DNA from: an uncultured Eubacteriales bacterium
Lineage (GTDB): Bacteria; Bacillota; Clostridia; Monoglobales; Monoglobaceae
Direction: 5' to 3'
Assembly: GCA_900555375.1 (NCBI GenBank)
Contig: USLC01000006.1
Span: 1 to 15,746, forward strand
Length of the DNA: 15,746 bases
Shown here: positions 6,298 through 12,891 of the stretch, piece by piece
Numbering within the stretch: position 1 is the first letter of the stretch
Layout: every line of letters starts with the position of its first letter
The notes under the pieces: generated by a model
What the model was told of the DNA's origin: nothing
Seen by the model: the letters and a program-made list of their open reading frames with translations, nothing else
Database searches by the model: none
Translations under genes and position numbers: made by a program

Positions 6298-7038
6298 ATG
6301 TGTGTAAAAAAGGTTGCGGAAATGATTAAAGAGTGCGGGAATATTGTGTTCTTTGGCGGTGCGGGGGTGTCAACCGAAAGCGGAGTTAAAGATTATCGCA
6401 GTAAGGACGGACTTTATAATACCGTAAAGGAATACGGCGTTTCGCCCGAGGAGATACTTAGCCACAGCTTCTTTTTTGAAAAACCCGAGGTGTTTTATGA
6501 TTTTTACAGGAAGTATTTTATAGTTGATGCAAAGCCGAACGATGCCCATAAGGTATTGGCAGAGCTTGAAAGAATGGGAAAGCTTAAAGCGGTTATTACG
6601 CAGAATATTGACGGCTTGCATCAAATGGCGGGAAGCAAAAACGTGATTGAGCTTCACGGCACGGCGGGAAGCTTCAGCTGTTATGACTGCGGACGGGAGG
6701 CGGAGGCTGAAGATGTTATCGGCGTAATAAAGAACGGCGGGGTTCCCATATGCAAGTATTGTTCGGGGAGAGTTAAGCCCAAGGTTGTTCTGTACGGCGA
6801 GTCTTTGTATGACGGCGTTGCCGAAAGCGCGGTAAATTTTGTGTCTCGGGCGGATATGCTTATAGTCGGCGGAACTTCGCTTGCAGTTTATCCCGCCGCG
6901 TCGTTTGTCAGATACTTCGGCGGCAAATATATTGTTATAATAAACAAAACAGAAACGGGGTATGATAACAGCGCGGATTTAATAGTGAGGGAAAATATAG
7001 GCGAGTTTTTAAGAGCGGTAATGAATGAAATAAATTGA
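6298..7038 (+). CDS. cobB: NAD-dependent protein deacylase, Sir2 family (sirtuin)
   Basis: This 246-residue sirtuin removes acetyl or other acyl groups from protein lysines using NAD+. Motifs are GAGVSTESGV (21-30, NAD binding), TQNIDGLH (101-108), the catalytic histidine in ELHGTAGS (H120), a zinc site of two Cys pairs CYDC (128-131) and CKYC (152-155), then VVLYGESL (163-170) and GGTSLAVYPA (191-200). The usual IPDFR after the first motif is VKDYR here. The ATG at 6298 is chosen because AGGGG at 6285-6289 is 8 bases upstream; the GTG at 6289 overlaps that site. The zinc-bound form is the normal CobB-like type of about 240 residues. It precedes sigK by 57 bases, but sigK appears to have its own promoter. 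The gene symbol is by family; acyl preference is unknown. Confidence 0.93.
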   Translation: MCVKKVAEMIKECGNIVFFGGAGVSTESGVKDYRSKDGLYNTVKEYGVSPEEILSHSFFFEKPEVFYDFYRKYFIVDAKPNDAHKVLAELERMGKLKAVITQNIDGLHQMAGSKNVIELHGTAGSFSCYDCGREAEAEDVIGVIKNGGVPICKYCSGRVKPKVVLYGESLYDGVAESAVNFVSRADMLIVGGTSLAVYPAASFVRYFGGKYIVIINKTETGYDNSADLIVRENIGEFLRAVMNEIN

Positions 7039-7062
7039 CAAAAAATATCATATAGATATAAC
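7035..7062 (+). promoter_or_regulatory. Possible promoter of sigK
   Basis: TTGACA (7035-7040) overlaps the sirtuin stop codon, and TATAAC (7057-7062) follows after 16 bases. This looks like a sigma-A promoter. In Bacillus subtilis and Clostridioides difficile sigK is read mainly by sigma-E; I see no convincing sigma-E boxes here, and an AT-rich stretch can mimic sigma-A boxes by chance. Confidence 0.45.
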
Positions 7063-7095
7063 ATCGGTATTTTAGTAACGGAGGTGTTATACTGT

Positions 7096-7791
7096 ATGAT
7101 ATTTTCATTTTTACAAACAGTTATAAGCTCGGTCACGCTGCTGCTTTCGTATATATCCGGAAACAGCTCGTTTCCGAAGCCGCTGAGCGCCGAAGAAGAG
7201 AAAAAGTATATCGAGCTTTACAGAAAAGGCGACAGCCACGCAAAGGAAGTGCTTATCGAGCATAATCTGAGGCTTGTTGCGCATATAGCAAAAAAGTATA
7301 CGGGAAGCGTGCGCGACAGCGAGGATATAATATCGATAGGAACAATAGGGCTGATAAAGGGAATTTCAAGCTTTGACCCGTCCAAAGGAACGCGCCTTGC
7401 CACTTATGCCGCGCGGTGCGTGGACAATGAGATACTTATGCTGATGAGAGCGCAGAAGAAGACCCAAGGGGACGTTTCTTTAAATGAGACGATAGGAACG
7501 GATAAAGAGGGCAATCAGATAATGCTGATAGATGTTATGAAATGCGACAATGCCGATATATTTGACGAGATTAACTCGGGGATACAGGTCAGACAGCTGT
7601 ACAAAAATATAAAAAACGAGCTTGATGAAAGGGAGCGAAAGGTGATACTTTTAAGATACGGGCTTAACGGAAAGAGATGCTATACCCAAAAAGAGGTGGC
7701 AAAAAAGCTCAACATATCCCGCTCTTATGTCTCAAGAATCGAAAAAAAGGCGGTTGGAAAGCTCGGAAAGGGAATAGTTGATAATTCATAA
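7096..7791 (+). CDS. sigK: RNA polymerase sporulation sigma factor SigK, uninterrupted, with pro-sequence
   Basis: This 231-residue sigma-70 family protein directs late mother-cell genes (coat, cortex, mother-cell lysis). It matches SigK over its length: FPKPLSAEEEKKYIELYRKG (26-45), EHNLRLVAHIAKKY (55-68), ISIGTIGLIKGISSFDPSKG (79-98), LATYAARCVDNEILM (101-115) and a region 4 helix-turn-helix TQKEVAKKLNISRSYVSRIE (197-216). The hydrophobic N-terminus MIFSFLQTVISSVTLLLS ends at the S-Y position equivalent to the SpoIVFB cleavage site of Bacillus pro-sigma-K, so the protein is probably membrane-held and activated by proteolysis. The ATG at 7096 fits GGAGG at 7080-7084 (11-base gap); a GTG at 7084 lies inside that site. 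The gene is intact, with no skin-like prophage. No terminator is visible before the rimP promoter. Confidence 0.93.
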   Translation: MIFSFLQTVISSVTLLLSYISGNSSFPKPLSAEEEKKYIELYRKGDSHAKEVLIEHNLRLVAHIAKKYTGSVRDSEDIISIGTIGLIKGISSFDPSKGTRLATYAARCVDNEILMLMRAQKKTQGDVSLNETIGTDKEGNQIMLIDVMKCDNADIFDEINSGIQVRQLYKNIKNELDERERKVILLRYGLNGKRCYTQKEVAKKLNISRSYVSRIEKKAVGKLGKGIVDNS

Positions 7792-7834
7792 AGGTTAAAT
7801 GCCGCGTTTTGTATATGAAATTACCTTAAAAAGC

Positions 7835-7863
7835 TTGACAAAGCGGGCGGTAAGTGGTATACT
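7835..7863 (+). promoter_or_regulatory. Strong promoter of the rimP-nusA-infB operon
   Basis: TTGACA (7835-7840, perfect) and TATACT (7858-7863) are 17 bases apart, with TGG before the -10 box. This is the best promoter in the window. Transcription should begin near 7870, giving a leader of about 130 bases before the rimP ATG, which contains a terminator-like hairpin and a palindrome. Confidence 0.9.
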
Positions 7864-7891
7864 GATAACATAACATAATAGGATACGGCTG

Positions 7892-7917
7892 AGAGTGAGG
7901 AACTTCCTCACTCTTTT
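7892..7917 (+). promoter_or_regulatory. Terminator-like hairpin in the rimP-nusA leader (candidate attenuator)
   Basis: AGAGTGAGG (7892-7900) pairs with CCTCACTCT (7906-7914) around AACTT. The run TTTT follows (7914-7917), then GATTTGT, so the U run is short and interrupted. It lies between the predicted start site and rimP, where a full terminator would silence the operon, so partial or regulated termination is likely. NusA acts on such weak terminators, and autoregulation of the nusA operon by leader termination has been described in Bacillus subtilis (from memory), which would fit here. Confidence 0.65.
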
Positions 7918-7938
7918 GATTTGTATAATGTTGGTTAT

Positions 7939-7950
7939 CAGGTTAACCTG
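7939..7950. repeat. 12-bp palindrome in the rimP leader
   Basis: CAGGTTAACCTG is a perfect palindrome 50 bases upstream of rimP. GGTTA also occurs just before it (7933-7937). A hairpin would need a loop inside the palindrome, so a DNA-binding site or chance occurrence is more likely than an RNA structure. Confidence 0.4.
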
Positions 7951-7999
7951 TGTTAAATCGAGCGGCGCTGCGGCACAGCTTATGTAAAGGAGGGTAAAT

Positions 8000-8461
8000 A
8001 TGGCTTTTTCAAAAACCGAGAGTACAGTTTATGAACTGGCAAAGGATATTGCCGAGGATAAAGACTGTTACGTCTATGATGTAGAGTTTGTCAAAGAAGG
8101 CGGAATGTACTTTCTGCGCGTTTATGTTGACTGTGACGGAGGAATAGATCTTGATAAGTGCGAGGCGGTAAGCCGTGCGCTTAGTGACAGGCTTGATGAG
8201 GCAGACCCGATTTCTCAGAATTATTATCTTGAGGTTTCCTCGCCGGGGGTTGAGCGAAAGCTGAAAACAAAGGAACACTTTGACAGATATACGGGTGAAA
8301 AAATCGACATCGGGCTTTACAAGGCGATAGACGGAAGCAAGCAGCTTACGGGAACGCTGCTCGGATATGACGGAACCGATATAAAAGTTGAGGTAAGCGG
8401 CAAAGAACTTGTACTTCCCCAAAAGGGAACATCTTATGTAAAGCTTCACTTTGAGTTTTAG
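8000..8461 (+). CDS. rimP: Ribosome maturation factor RimP
   Basis: RimP (153 residues) helps assemble the 30S ribosomal subunit by binding near S12 and S19 sites. The N-terminal domain contains VYDVEFVKEGGMYFLRVYVD (25-44) and the family signature LEVSSPGVERKL (77-88). The C-terminal SH3-like domain follows (about 92-153) with TGTLLGYDGTDIKVEV (117-132). Length is normal. The ATG at 8000 has a near-ideal AAAGGAGG at 7986-7993. It is the first gene of the operon, 58 bases before nusA, the order seen across most bacteria. The gap to nusA holds only a weak GCGG/CCGC pairing just ahead of the nusA ribosome site. Confidence 0.96.
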   Translation: MAFSKTESTVYELAKDIAEDKDCYVYDVEFVKEGGMYFLRVYVDCDGGIDLDKCEAVSRALSDRLDEADPISQNYYLEVSSPGVERKLKTKEHFDRYTGEKIDIGLYKAIDGSKQLTGTLLGYDGTDIKVEVSGKELVLPQKGTSYVKLHFEF

Positions 8462-8519
8462 GAATTTATAATTTAAGAAAAACGGCGGTACATTCCGCAC
8501 GGAAAGGATGATTTAAAAA

Positions 8520-9620
8520 ATGAGTTCAGAATTATTTGATTCACTGGCATTGATTGAAGAAGAGAAAGGAATAAGCCGCGAGGTTGTGCTTGACGCACTT
8601 GAGGGCGCGCTGATTTCGGCATACAAGAAGCACTTCGGGGCGGTACACGACATCGGAGTCGTATTTGACGAAGAATCCGGAGCGATTCGTATAATCGCGC
8701 GCAAAAAAGTGGTTGACGAGGTTGAGGACAGAGAATCCGAAATTTTGCTTGACGAGGCAAAGCGTATCGACAGCAAGTATGAAATCGGCGATACTGTCGA
8801 GATAGAGGTTACACCCGCATCGTTCGGCAGAATCGCAGCGCAGACGGCGCGTCAGGTAGTCCTTCAGAGAATCCACGAGGCAGAGCGTGAAAAGATGGTA
8901 AGCGAATATTCGGACAGAGAAAACGATATTGCAACCGCAGTTGTAAGAAAGATTGAAAAGAGAAACGTTCTTCTTGAAATCGAAGATACGGAGTCTGTTC
9001 TTATGCCGAACGAGCAGGTTCGCGCAGACCACTATAAAGTGGGCGAGCGTTATAAAGTGTTTGTGGTAGAGGTTGCCGAATCGGTTAAAGGCGTACATCT
9101 TGTTGTATCAAGGTCGCATCCGGGGCTTGTCCGCAGATTGTTTGAACTTGAGGTTCCCGAAATCGGACAGGGAATAATAGAGGTTAAGGCTCTCTCGCGC
9201 GAGGCGGGTTCAAGAAGTAAAATCGCGGTATATTCCGCTCTTGAAAACGTTGACCCCGTAGGAACCTGCATAGGTCCCAAGGGAATGAGAGTTCAGGCGG
9301 TTATAAATGAGCTTCGCGGTGAAAAGATTGACATTATCAAATACAGCGATAATCCGGCAGAGTATGTTTCAAACGCGTTAAGCCCCGCAGAGGTTCTCTC
9401 GATTGACGTTGATGAGGATAAAAAGATGTGCAGCGTGGTTGTACCAGATGACCAGCTGTCGCTTGCGATAGGCAGAGAGGGGCAGAACGTTCGTCTTGCG
9501 GCAAGACTTACGGGCTGGAAAATAGATATATCATCAAAGCCAAGCGAAAAGAAAGATGATTCGGAGGATATTATACCTCGAAATGTTCTCGATTCTCTGG
9601 AAAGCGGAGAGAATGACTAA
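8520..9620 (+). CDS. nusA: Transcription termination/antitermination factor NusA
   Basis: NusA (366 residues) binds RNA polymerase and nascent RNA, affecting pausing, intrinsic termination and antitermination. Domains in order are the polymerase-binding N-terminal domain (about 1-130, with TPASFGRIAAQTARQVV at 98-114), an S1 domain (about 135-200), KH1 with GPKG (252-255) and KH2 with GREG (318-321). It ends in a short acidic tail and lacks the C-terminal acidic repeats of the E. coli protein, the normal gram-positive form. The ATG at 8520 has AAAGGA at 8503-8508. Its stop overlaps the ylxR start (TAATG), so the two are coupled. The hairpin in the operon leader is a plausible target for NusA feedback. 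Confidence 0.97.
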   Translation: MSSELFDSLALIEEEKGISREVVLDALEGALISAYKKHFGAVHDIGVVFDEESGAIRIIARKKVVDEVEDRESEILLDEAKRIDSKYEIGDTVEIEVTPASFGRIAAQTARQVVLQRIHEAEREKMVSEYSDRENDIATAVVRKIEKRNVLLEIEDTESVLMPNEQVRADHYKVGERYKVFVVEVAESVKGVHLVVSRSHPGLVRRLFELEVPEIGQGIIEVKALSREAGSRSKIAVYSALENVDPVGTCIGPKGMRVQAVINELRGEKIDIIKYSDNPAEYVSNALSPAEVLSIDVDEDKKMCSVVVPDDQLSLAIGREGQNVRLAARLTGWKIDISSKPSEKKDDSEDIIPRNVLDSLESGEND

Positions 9621-9871
9621 TGGCTGTTGTTTTCAGAATGTGCGCTGTTTGCAGAGAAAAACGCCCCAAAAGTGAGCTTTTAAGAATAGTTAAAAGCCCT
9701 GACGGCAAAATATATATAGATGAAGAGGGCAAGCGCAACGGCAGGGGAATGTATATATGCAGAGACAAAGACTGCCGTGGAAAAGCCGCAAAACGGCGTG
9801 TGGTTGAAAAAGCTTTTAAAACCGCGCCGGGCGATATATATGACGGGATAAATAATTTGCCCATTATATAA
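9620..9871 (+). CDS. ylxR: YlxR (RnpM), DUF448 RNA-binding protein
   Basis: This small basic protein (83 residues) belongs to DUF448. Bacillus YlxR has been reported to bind RNase P RNA and affect its activity (name RnpM), and it also influences transcription of many genes; I rely on memory for this. Visible signature residues are RMCAVCREKR (6-15), ELLRIVKSPDGKIYID (19-34), the hallmark GRGMYIC (41-47) and a further cysteine at 52. The two cysteine pairs could bind a metal. Its ATG shares one base with the nusA stop codon, so translation follows from nusA. The ylxQ gene begins within 30 bases of its stop, the usual pairing between nusA and infB. Confidence 0.94.
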   Translation: MAVVFRMCAVCREKRPKSELLRIVKSPDGKIYIDEEGKRNGRGMYICRDKDCRGKAAKRRVVEKAFKTAPGDIYDGINNLPII

Positions 9872-9877
9872 AGATGA

Positions 9878-10207
9878 ATGAAAGTGAGCAGAGAACATAT
9901 GTGTTTAAATCAAAAGCTTCGCGGGTTATTGTCCCTTGCGATGAAAGCGGGAAAGCTTGAAGTCGGCGAGGGCAGAGCAAAGGACGCGATTTACCGCGGC
10001 GGAACATTTCTTATTGTTGTGTCCGGAGACGCATCGGAAAATACAAAGAAGAAGTTCGGCGATATGGCTGCCTTCAGAAAAATTCCGATAGAGTTTATAT
10101 CGGACCGCGGTGAGTTGGGAAGCGTCATCGGACGTGACTTTGCGGTAACAATGGCTGTCACGGATAAAGGATTCGCGGACGGAATAAAAAAGCTGATTGA
10201 CGGCTGA
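9878..10207 (+). CDS. ylxQ: YlxQ, L7Ae-family RNA-binding protein
   Basis: This member of the ribosomal L7Ae/L30e/S12e family likely binds kink-turn RNA; its cellular role is not firmly established. The fold's core is visible: LRGLLSLAMKAGKLEVGEGR, then KDAIYRGGTFLIVVSGDAS, VIGRDFAVTMAVTDKGFA and a final helix. Two starts are possible. ATG 9878, seven bases after the ylxR stop, gives 109 residues but has no clear ribosome site. ATG 9899 gives 102 residues, better matches the usual family start just before the LRGLLSLA helix, and has only a weak GTGAG upstream (9883-9887). I list the longer form without strong preference. The gene sits between ylxR and infB as expected. Confidence 0.9.
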   Translation: MKVSREHMCLNQKLRGLLSLAMKAGKLEVGEGRAKDAIYRGGTFLIVVSGDASENTKKKFGDMAAFRKIPIEFISDRGELGSVIGRDFAVTMAVTDKGFADGIKKLIDG

Positions 10208-10244
10208 CCGCGATGGACTGTGCTTGCAGGAAAGGATGGATTAA

Positions 10245-12485
10245 ATCAGAGCGTATGAACTGTCTAAGGCATTCGGATTTCCGAGTAAGGAAATTGTAAA
10301 GGTTCTTCACGATTACGAGGTATCGGGAAAGAATCATATGAGCGCCCTTACCGAGTATGAACTGAATGTAATATTTGAATATTATACGCAGAAAAATCAA
10401 GTTAAGGATTTTTCGCTGTATAATAAAGAAAAGCCAAAGAAAGAGCCCGAGGCTGAAGAGCAGACCGAAACCGAGGTTAAGGAAGAGCCGACTGAGGAAG
10501 AGGCTGCTATAGAGGTGGGCAGAAAGGTCAGAATGGTAGATACGCGTGTAAATACGGTTGACCTTGACAGAATCGATGACGAAAAGATAGAAGAGCTTAT
10601 CCCCGACAATGTTAAGCAGGGAAGCAAAAAACAAAAAATTAATCAGAAAAAGAAAAATAAGCAGCTCGGCACAAAGCAGAAGCGTTCGCCCGAGGAGAAT
10701 CTGGTGCGCAAAGAGAAAAAGGATAAGAAAGAAGAAAAGGTTCACGTTCTTATTCCGGACGAGATTACGGTGGGTCAGCTTGCCGAGAGAATGAAGCGCC
10801 CGGCAACAGAGATTATCAAAAAGCTTATGCTTCTGGGAATAATGGCATCGGTTAACGAAACAATAGATTTTGATACTGCTTCGCTTATAGTTGAGGAGCT
10901 TGGCGGAACATTTGAAAAGGAAATAATCCTGACAGAAGAGGATAAACTGTTTAAAGACGTTCCCGATACACCCGATCAGCTTAAACCGCGTTCGCCCGTT
11001 GTTGTTGTAATGGGTCACGTTGACCACGGTAAGACGTCTCTTCTTGACTCTATCAGAAACACAAATGTAACCGATGGAGAGTTTGGCGGTATCACCCAGC
11101 ATATAGGTGCGCACCGTGTAAGAGTGGGCGATAAAAAGATTACCTTCCTTGATACCCCCGGACACGAGGCATTTACGGCTATGCGTGCAAGAGGAGCTAT
11201 GGTTACCGATATCGCAATACTTGTTGTTGCGGCGGATGACGGCATTATGCCGCAGACAATCGAAGCGATAAATCACGCACGTGCCGCAGAGGTATCCATT
11301 ATCGTTGCGATAAACAAAATCGATAAAGAGGGCGCAAACCCCGACAGAGTTAAGCAAGAGCTTACAGAGCAGGGTCTTGTCCCCGAGGAATGGGGCGGAG
11401 ACACAATCTGTGTTGAGGTCTCGGCAAAGAAAGGTCAAAATATAGATAAGCTGCTTGAGATGGTTCTTCTTGTTGCCGAAATGCGTGAGCTTAAGGCTAA
11501 CCCCGACCGTGCGGCAAAGGGAACCGTTATCGAATCAAAGCTTGACAAGGGCAGAGGTCCTGTCGCTACCGTGCTTGTTCAAAACGGTACTTTAAGGGTC
11601 GGCGATATTGTTGTTGCCGGAACGGCGGTAGGTCACGTACGTGCGATGAACGACGATAAAGGCCGCGCCGTTAAAAAGGCGGGACCTTCTATACCTGTAG
11701 AGATACTCGGACTTTCGGAAGTGCCCGAGGGCGGAGATATATTCTATGCCGTAGATGACGAGCGCAAAGCGCGCGAAGTTGTTGAAAACAGAAAGTTTAA
11801 AGAAAAGCAGAGCAGGCAGCAGAAGGCGTCTGCTATATCGCTTGACAATCTGTTTGAGCATATAGAATCGGGTAAGATTAAAGACCTTAACATAATCGTA
11901 AAGGCTGACGTTCAGGGAAGCGTAGAAGCGGTTACTCAGTCGCTTACACGTATTTCAAACGAAGAGGTTCGCGTTAATGTGATTCACGGAGCGGTCGGAG
12001 CGGTTACTGAGTCGGATGTTATGCTTGCGTCCGCTTCAGGTGCGATTATAGTCGGCTTTAATGTCCGCCCAACTCCGGGAGCGGCGGCTATCGCTGAAAA
12101 TGACGAAGTTGATATAAGACTTTACAGAGTTATCTATGATGCAATAGAGGATATAGAAAAAGCTCTTAAGGGTATGCTTGAACCGACATTCCGCGAGGCG
12201 GTTACGGGCCACGCTGAAATCAGAACTACCTTCCGTGTTTCGGGAGTGGGAACAATCGGTGGCGCATATGTTACCGACGGCAAAATTCTGCGCAGCAGCA
12301 AGGTTCGCGTTGTTCGCGATGGCATAGTCATCCACGAGGGCGAGCTGGGTTCGCTTAAGCGCTTTAAGGATGATGTTAAAGAGGTTGCTACGGGTTATGA
12401 ATGCGGCCTCAGTATTGACAAATTTAATGATATCAAGGACGGCGACGTTGTTGAAGCATATGTGATGGAGCAGGTTGAGATATAG
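10245..12485 (+). CDS. infB: Translation initiation factor IF2 (unusual start; first ATG at 10338)
   Basis: IF2 is the GTPase that delivers initiator tRNA to the 30S subunit and promotes 50S joining. GTPase motifs are GHVDHGKT (from nt 11013), GGITQHIGA, DTPGHEAF, NKID and SAKKG, followed by domains II-IV. Upstream lie a second IF2_N domain (from about nt 10746) and a charged, lysine-rich linker. The conserved first IF2_N domain (RAYELSKAFGFPSKEIVKVL) is encoded from 10245, directly after an in-frame TAA (10242-10244), and no ATG, GTG or TTG precedes it in frame before 10338. AAAGGA (10231-10236) is 8 bases before the ATC at 10245. Options are an ATC start, initiation at the internal ATG 10338 (715 residues, losing much of that domain), or a mutation or sequencing error. 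An in-frame ATG at 10236 reads only M-D-stop. From 10245 the protein has 746 residues. The product is certain; the start is not. Confidence 0.96.
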   Translation: MRAYELSKAFGFPSKEIVKVLHDYEVSGKNHMSALTEYELNVIFEYYTQKNQVKDFSLYNKEKPKKEPEAEEQTETEVKEEPTEEEAAIEVGRKVRMVDTRVNTVDLDRIDDEKIEELIPDNVKQGSKKQKINQKKKNKQLGTKQKRSPEENLVRKEKKDKKEEKVHVLIPDEITVGQLAERMKRPATEIIKKLMLLGIMASVNETIDFDTASLIVEELGGTFEKEIILTEEDKLFKDVPDTPDQLKPRSPVVVVMGHVDHGKTSLLDSIRNTNVTDGEFGGITQHIGAHRVRVGDKKITFLDTPGHEAFTAMRARGAMVTDIAILVVAADDGIMPQTIEAINHARAAEVSIIVAINKIDKEGANPDRVKQELTEQGLVPEEWGGDTICVEVSAKKGQNIDKLLEMVLLVAEMRELKANPDRAAKGTVIESKLDKGRGPVATVLVQNGTLRVGDIVVAGTAVGHVRAMNDDKGRAVKKAGPSIPVEILGLSEVPEGGDIFYAVDDERKAREVVENRKFKEKQSRQQKASAISLDNLFEHIESGKIKDLNIIVKADVQGSVEAVTQSLTRISNEEVRVNVIHGAVGAVTESDVMLASASGAIIVGFNVRPTPGAAAIAENDEVDIRLYRVIYDAIEDIEKALKGMLEPTFREAVTGHAEIRTTFRVSGVGTIGGAYVTDGKILRSSKVRVVRDGIVIHEGELGSLKRFKDDVKEVATGYECGLSIDKFNDIKDGDVVEAYVMEQVEI

Positions 12486-12508
12486 TAAGCGTAGGAGAGT
12501 GAGATTAA

Positions 12509-12847
12509 ATGGCAAATTACAGCAGGGCAGACAGAATATCCGAAGAGGTTAAAAGAGAACTGAGTGCGATAATCCGCGAGCTGAAAGATCCCAGACTTCC
12601 CGTTATGACCTCTGTTATCGGAGTGAGGGTTACAAAGGATTTGAAATTTGCAAAAGCTTATATAAGTGTGATGGGTGACGATAAGGTAAAGGATGATGCG
12701 CTTGCCGCGCTGAAAGGGGCAAGCGGATTTATCCGCCGCGAGGTGGGACACAGGCTTAACCTGAGGAACACGCCGGAATTTACTTTTGTTGCCGATGATT
12801 CTATAGAATACGGCGCTCATATAAACGAAATACTCAAAGAGCTGTAA
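12509..12847 (+). CDS. rbfA: 30S ribosome-binding factor RbfA
   Basis: RbfA (112 residues) binds the immature 30S subunit and aids 16S rRNA 5'-end processing and cold adaptation. It is a single KH-like domain: ADRISEEVKRELSAIIRELK (7-26), DPRLPVMTSVIGVRVTKDLK (27-46), FAKAYISVMG (47-56), GASGFIRREVGHRLNLRNTP (70-89) and the C-terminal FTFVADDSIEYGAHINEIL. Length is usual. The ATG at 12509 has TAGGAG at 12491-12496, and the gene starts 23 bases after the infB stop. A small AT-rich hairpin (12854-12872) follows before nrnA. Confidence 0.96.
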   Translation: MANYSRADRISEEVKRELSAIIRELKDPRLPVMTSVIGVRVTKDLKFAKAYISVMGDDKVKDDALAALKGASGFIRREVGHRLNLRNTPEFTFVADDSIEYGAHINEILKEL

Positions 12848-12853
12848 GACTTC

Positions 12854-12872
12854 TTGTATATAAAATATACAA
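12854..12872 (+). repeat. AT-rich hairpin between rbfA and nrnA
   Basis: TTGTATAT (12854-12861) and ATATACAA (12865-12872) are exact reverse complements around AAA. No T run follows, so it is not a terminator. It could be an mRNA processing or stabilising element between the ribosome-assembly genes and nrnA. The stem is mostly A-T pairs, so its stability is modest. Confidence 0.45.
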
Positions 12873-12891
12873 ATGCAAATGAGGTAAATTT

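Noticed and set aside
7924..7929. A second promoter at TATAAT in the rimP leader
   Set aside because: The -10 box is perfect, but no acceptable -35 box lies 16-18 bases upstream, where the leader hairpin sits. A weak promoter cannot be fully excluded.
8541..9098. A 185-codon minus-strand open frame opposite nusA
   Set aside because: Same reason: antisense shadow of a conserved gene, with a low-complexity, Cys- and Phe-rich translation.
10158..11438. A 426-codon open frame on the minus strand opposite infB
   Set aside because: It lies antisense to the strongly conserved IF2 reading frame. Its translation is rich in Cys, Phe, Leu and Asn with no recognisable motif, and it has no evident ribosome site. 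It is a shadow caused by the codon pattern of infB.
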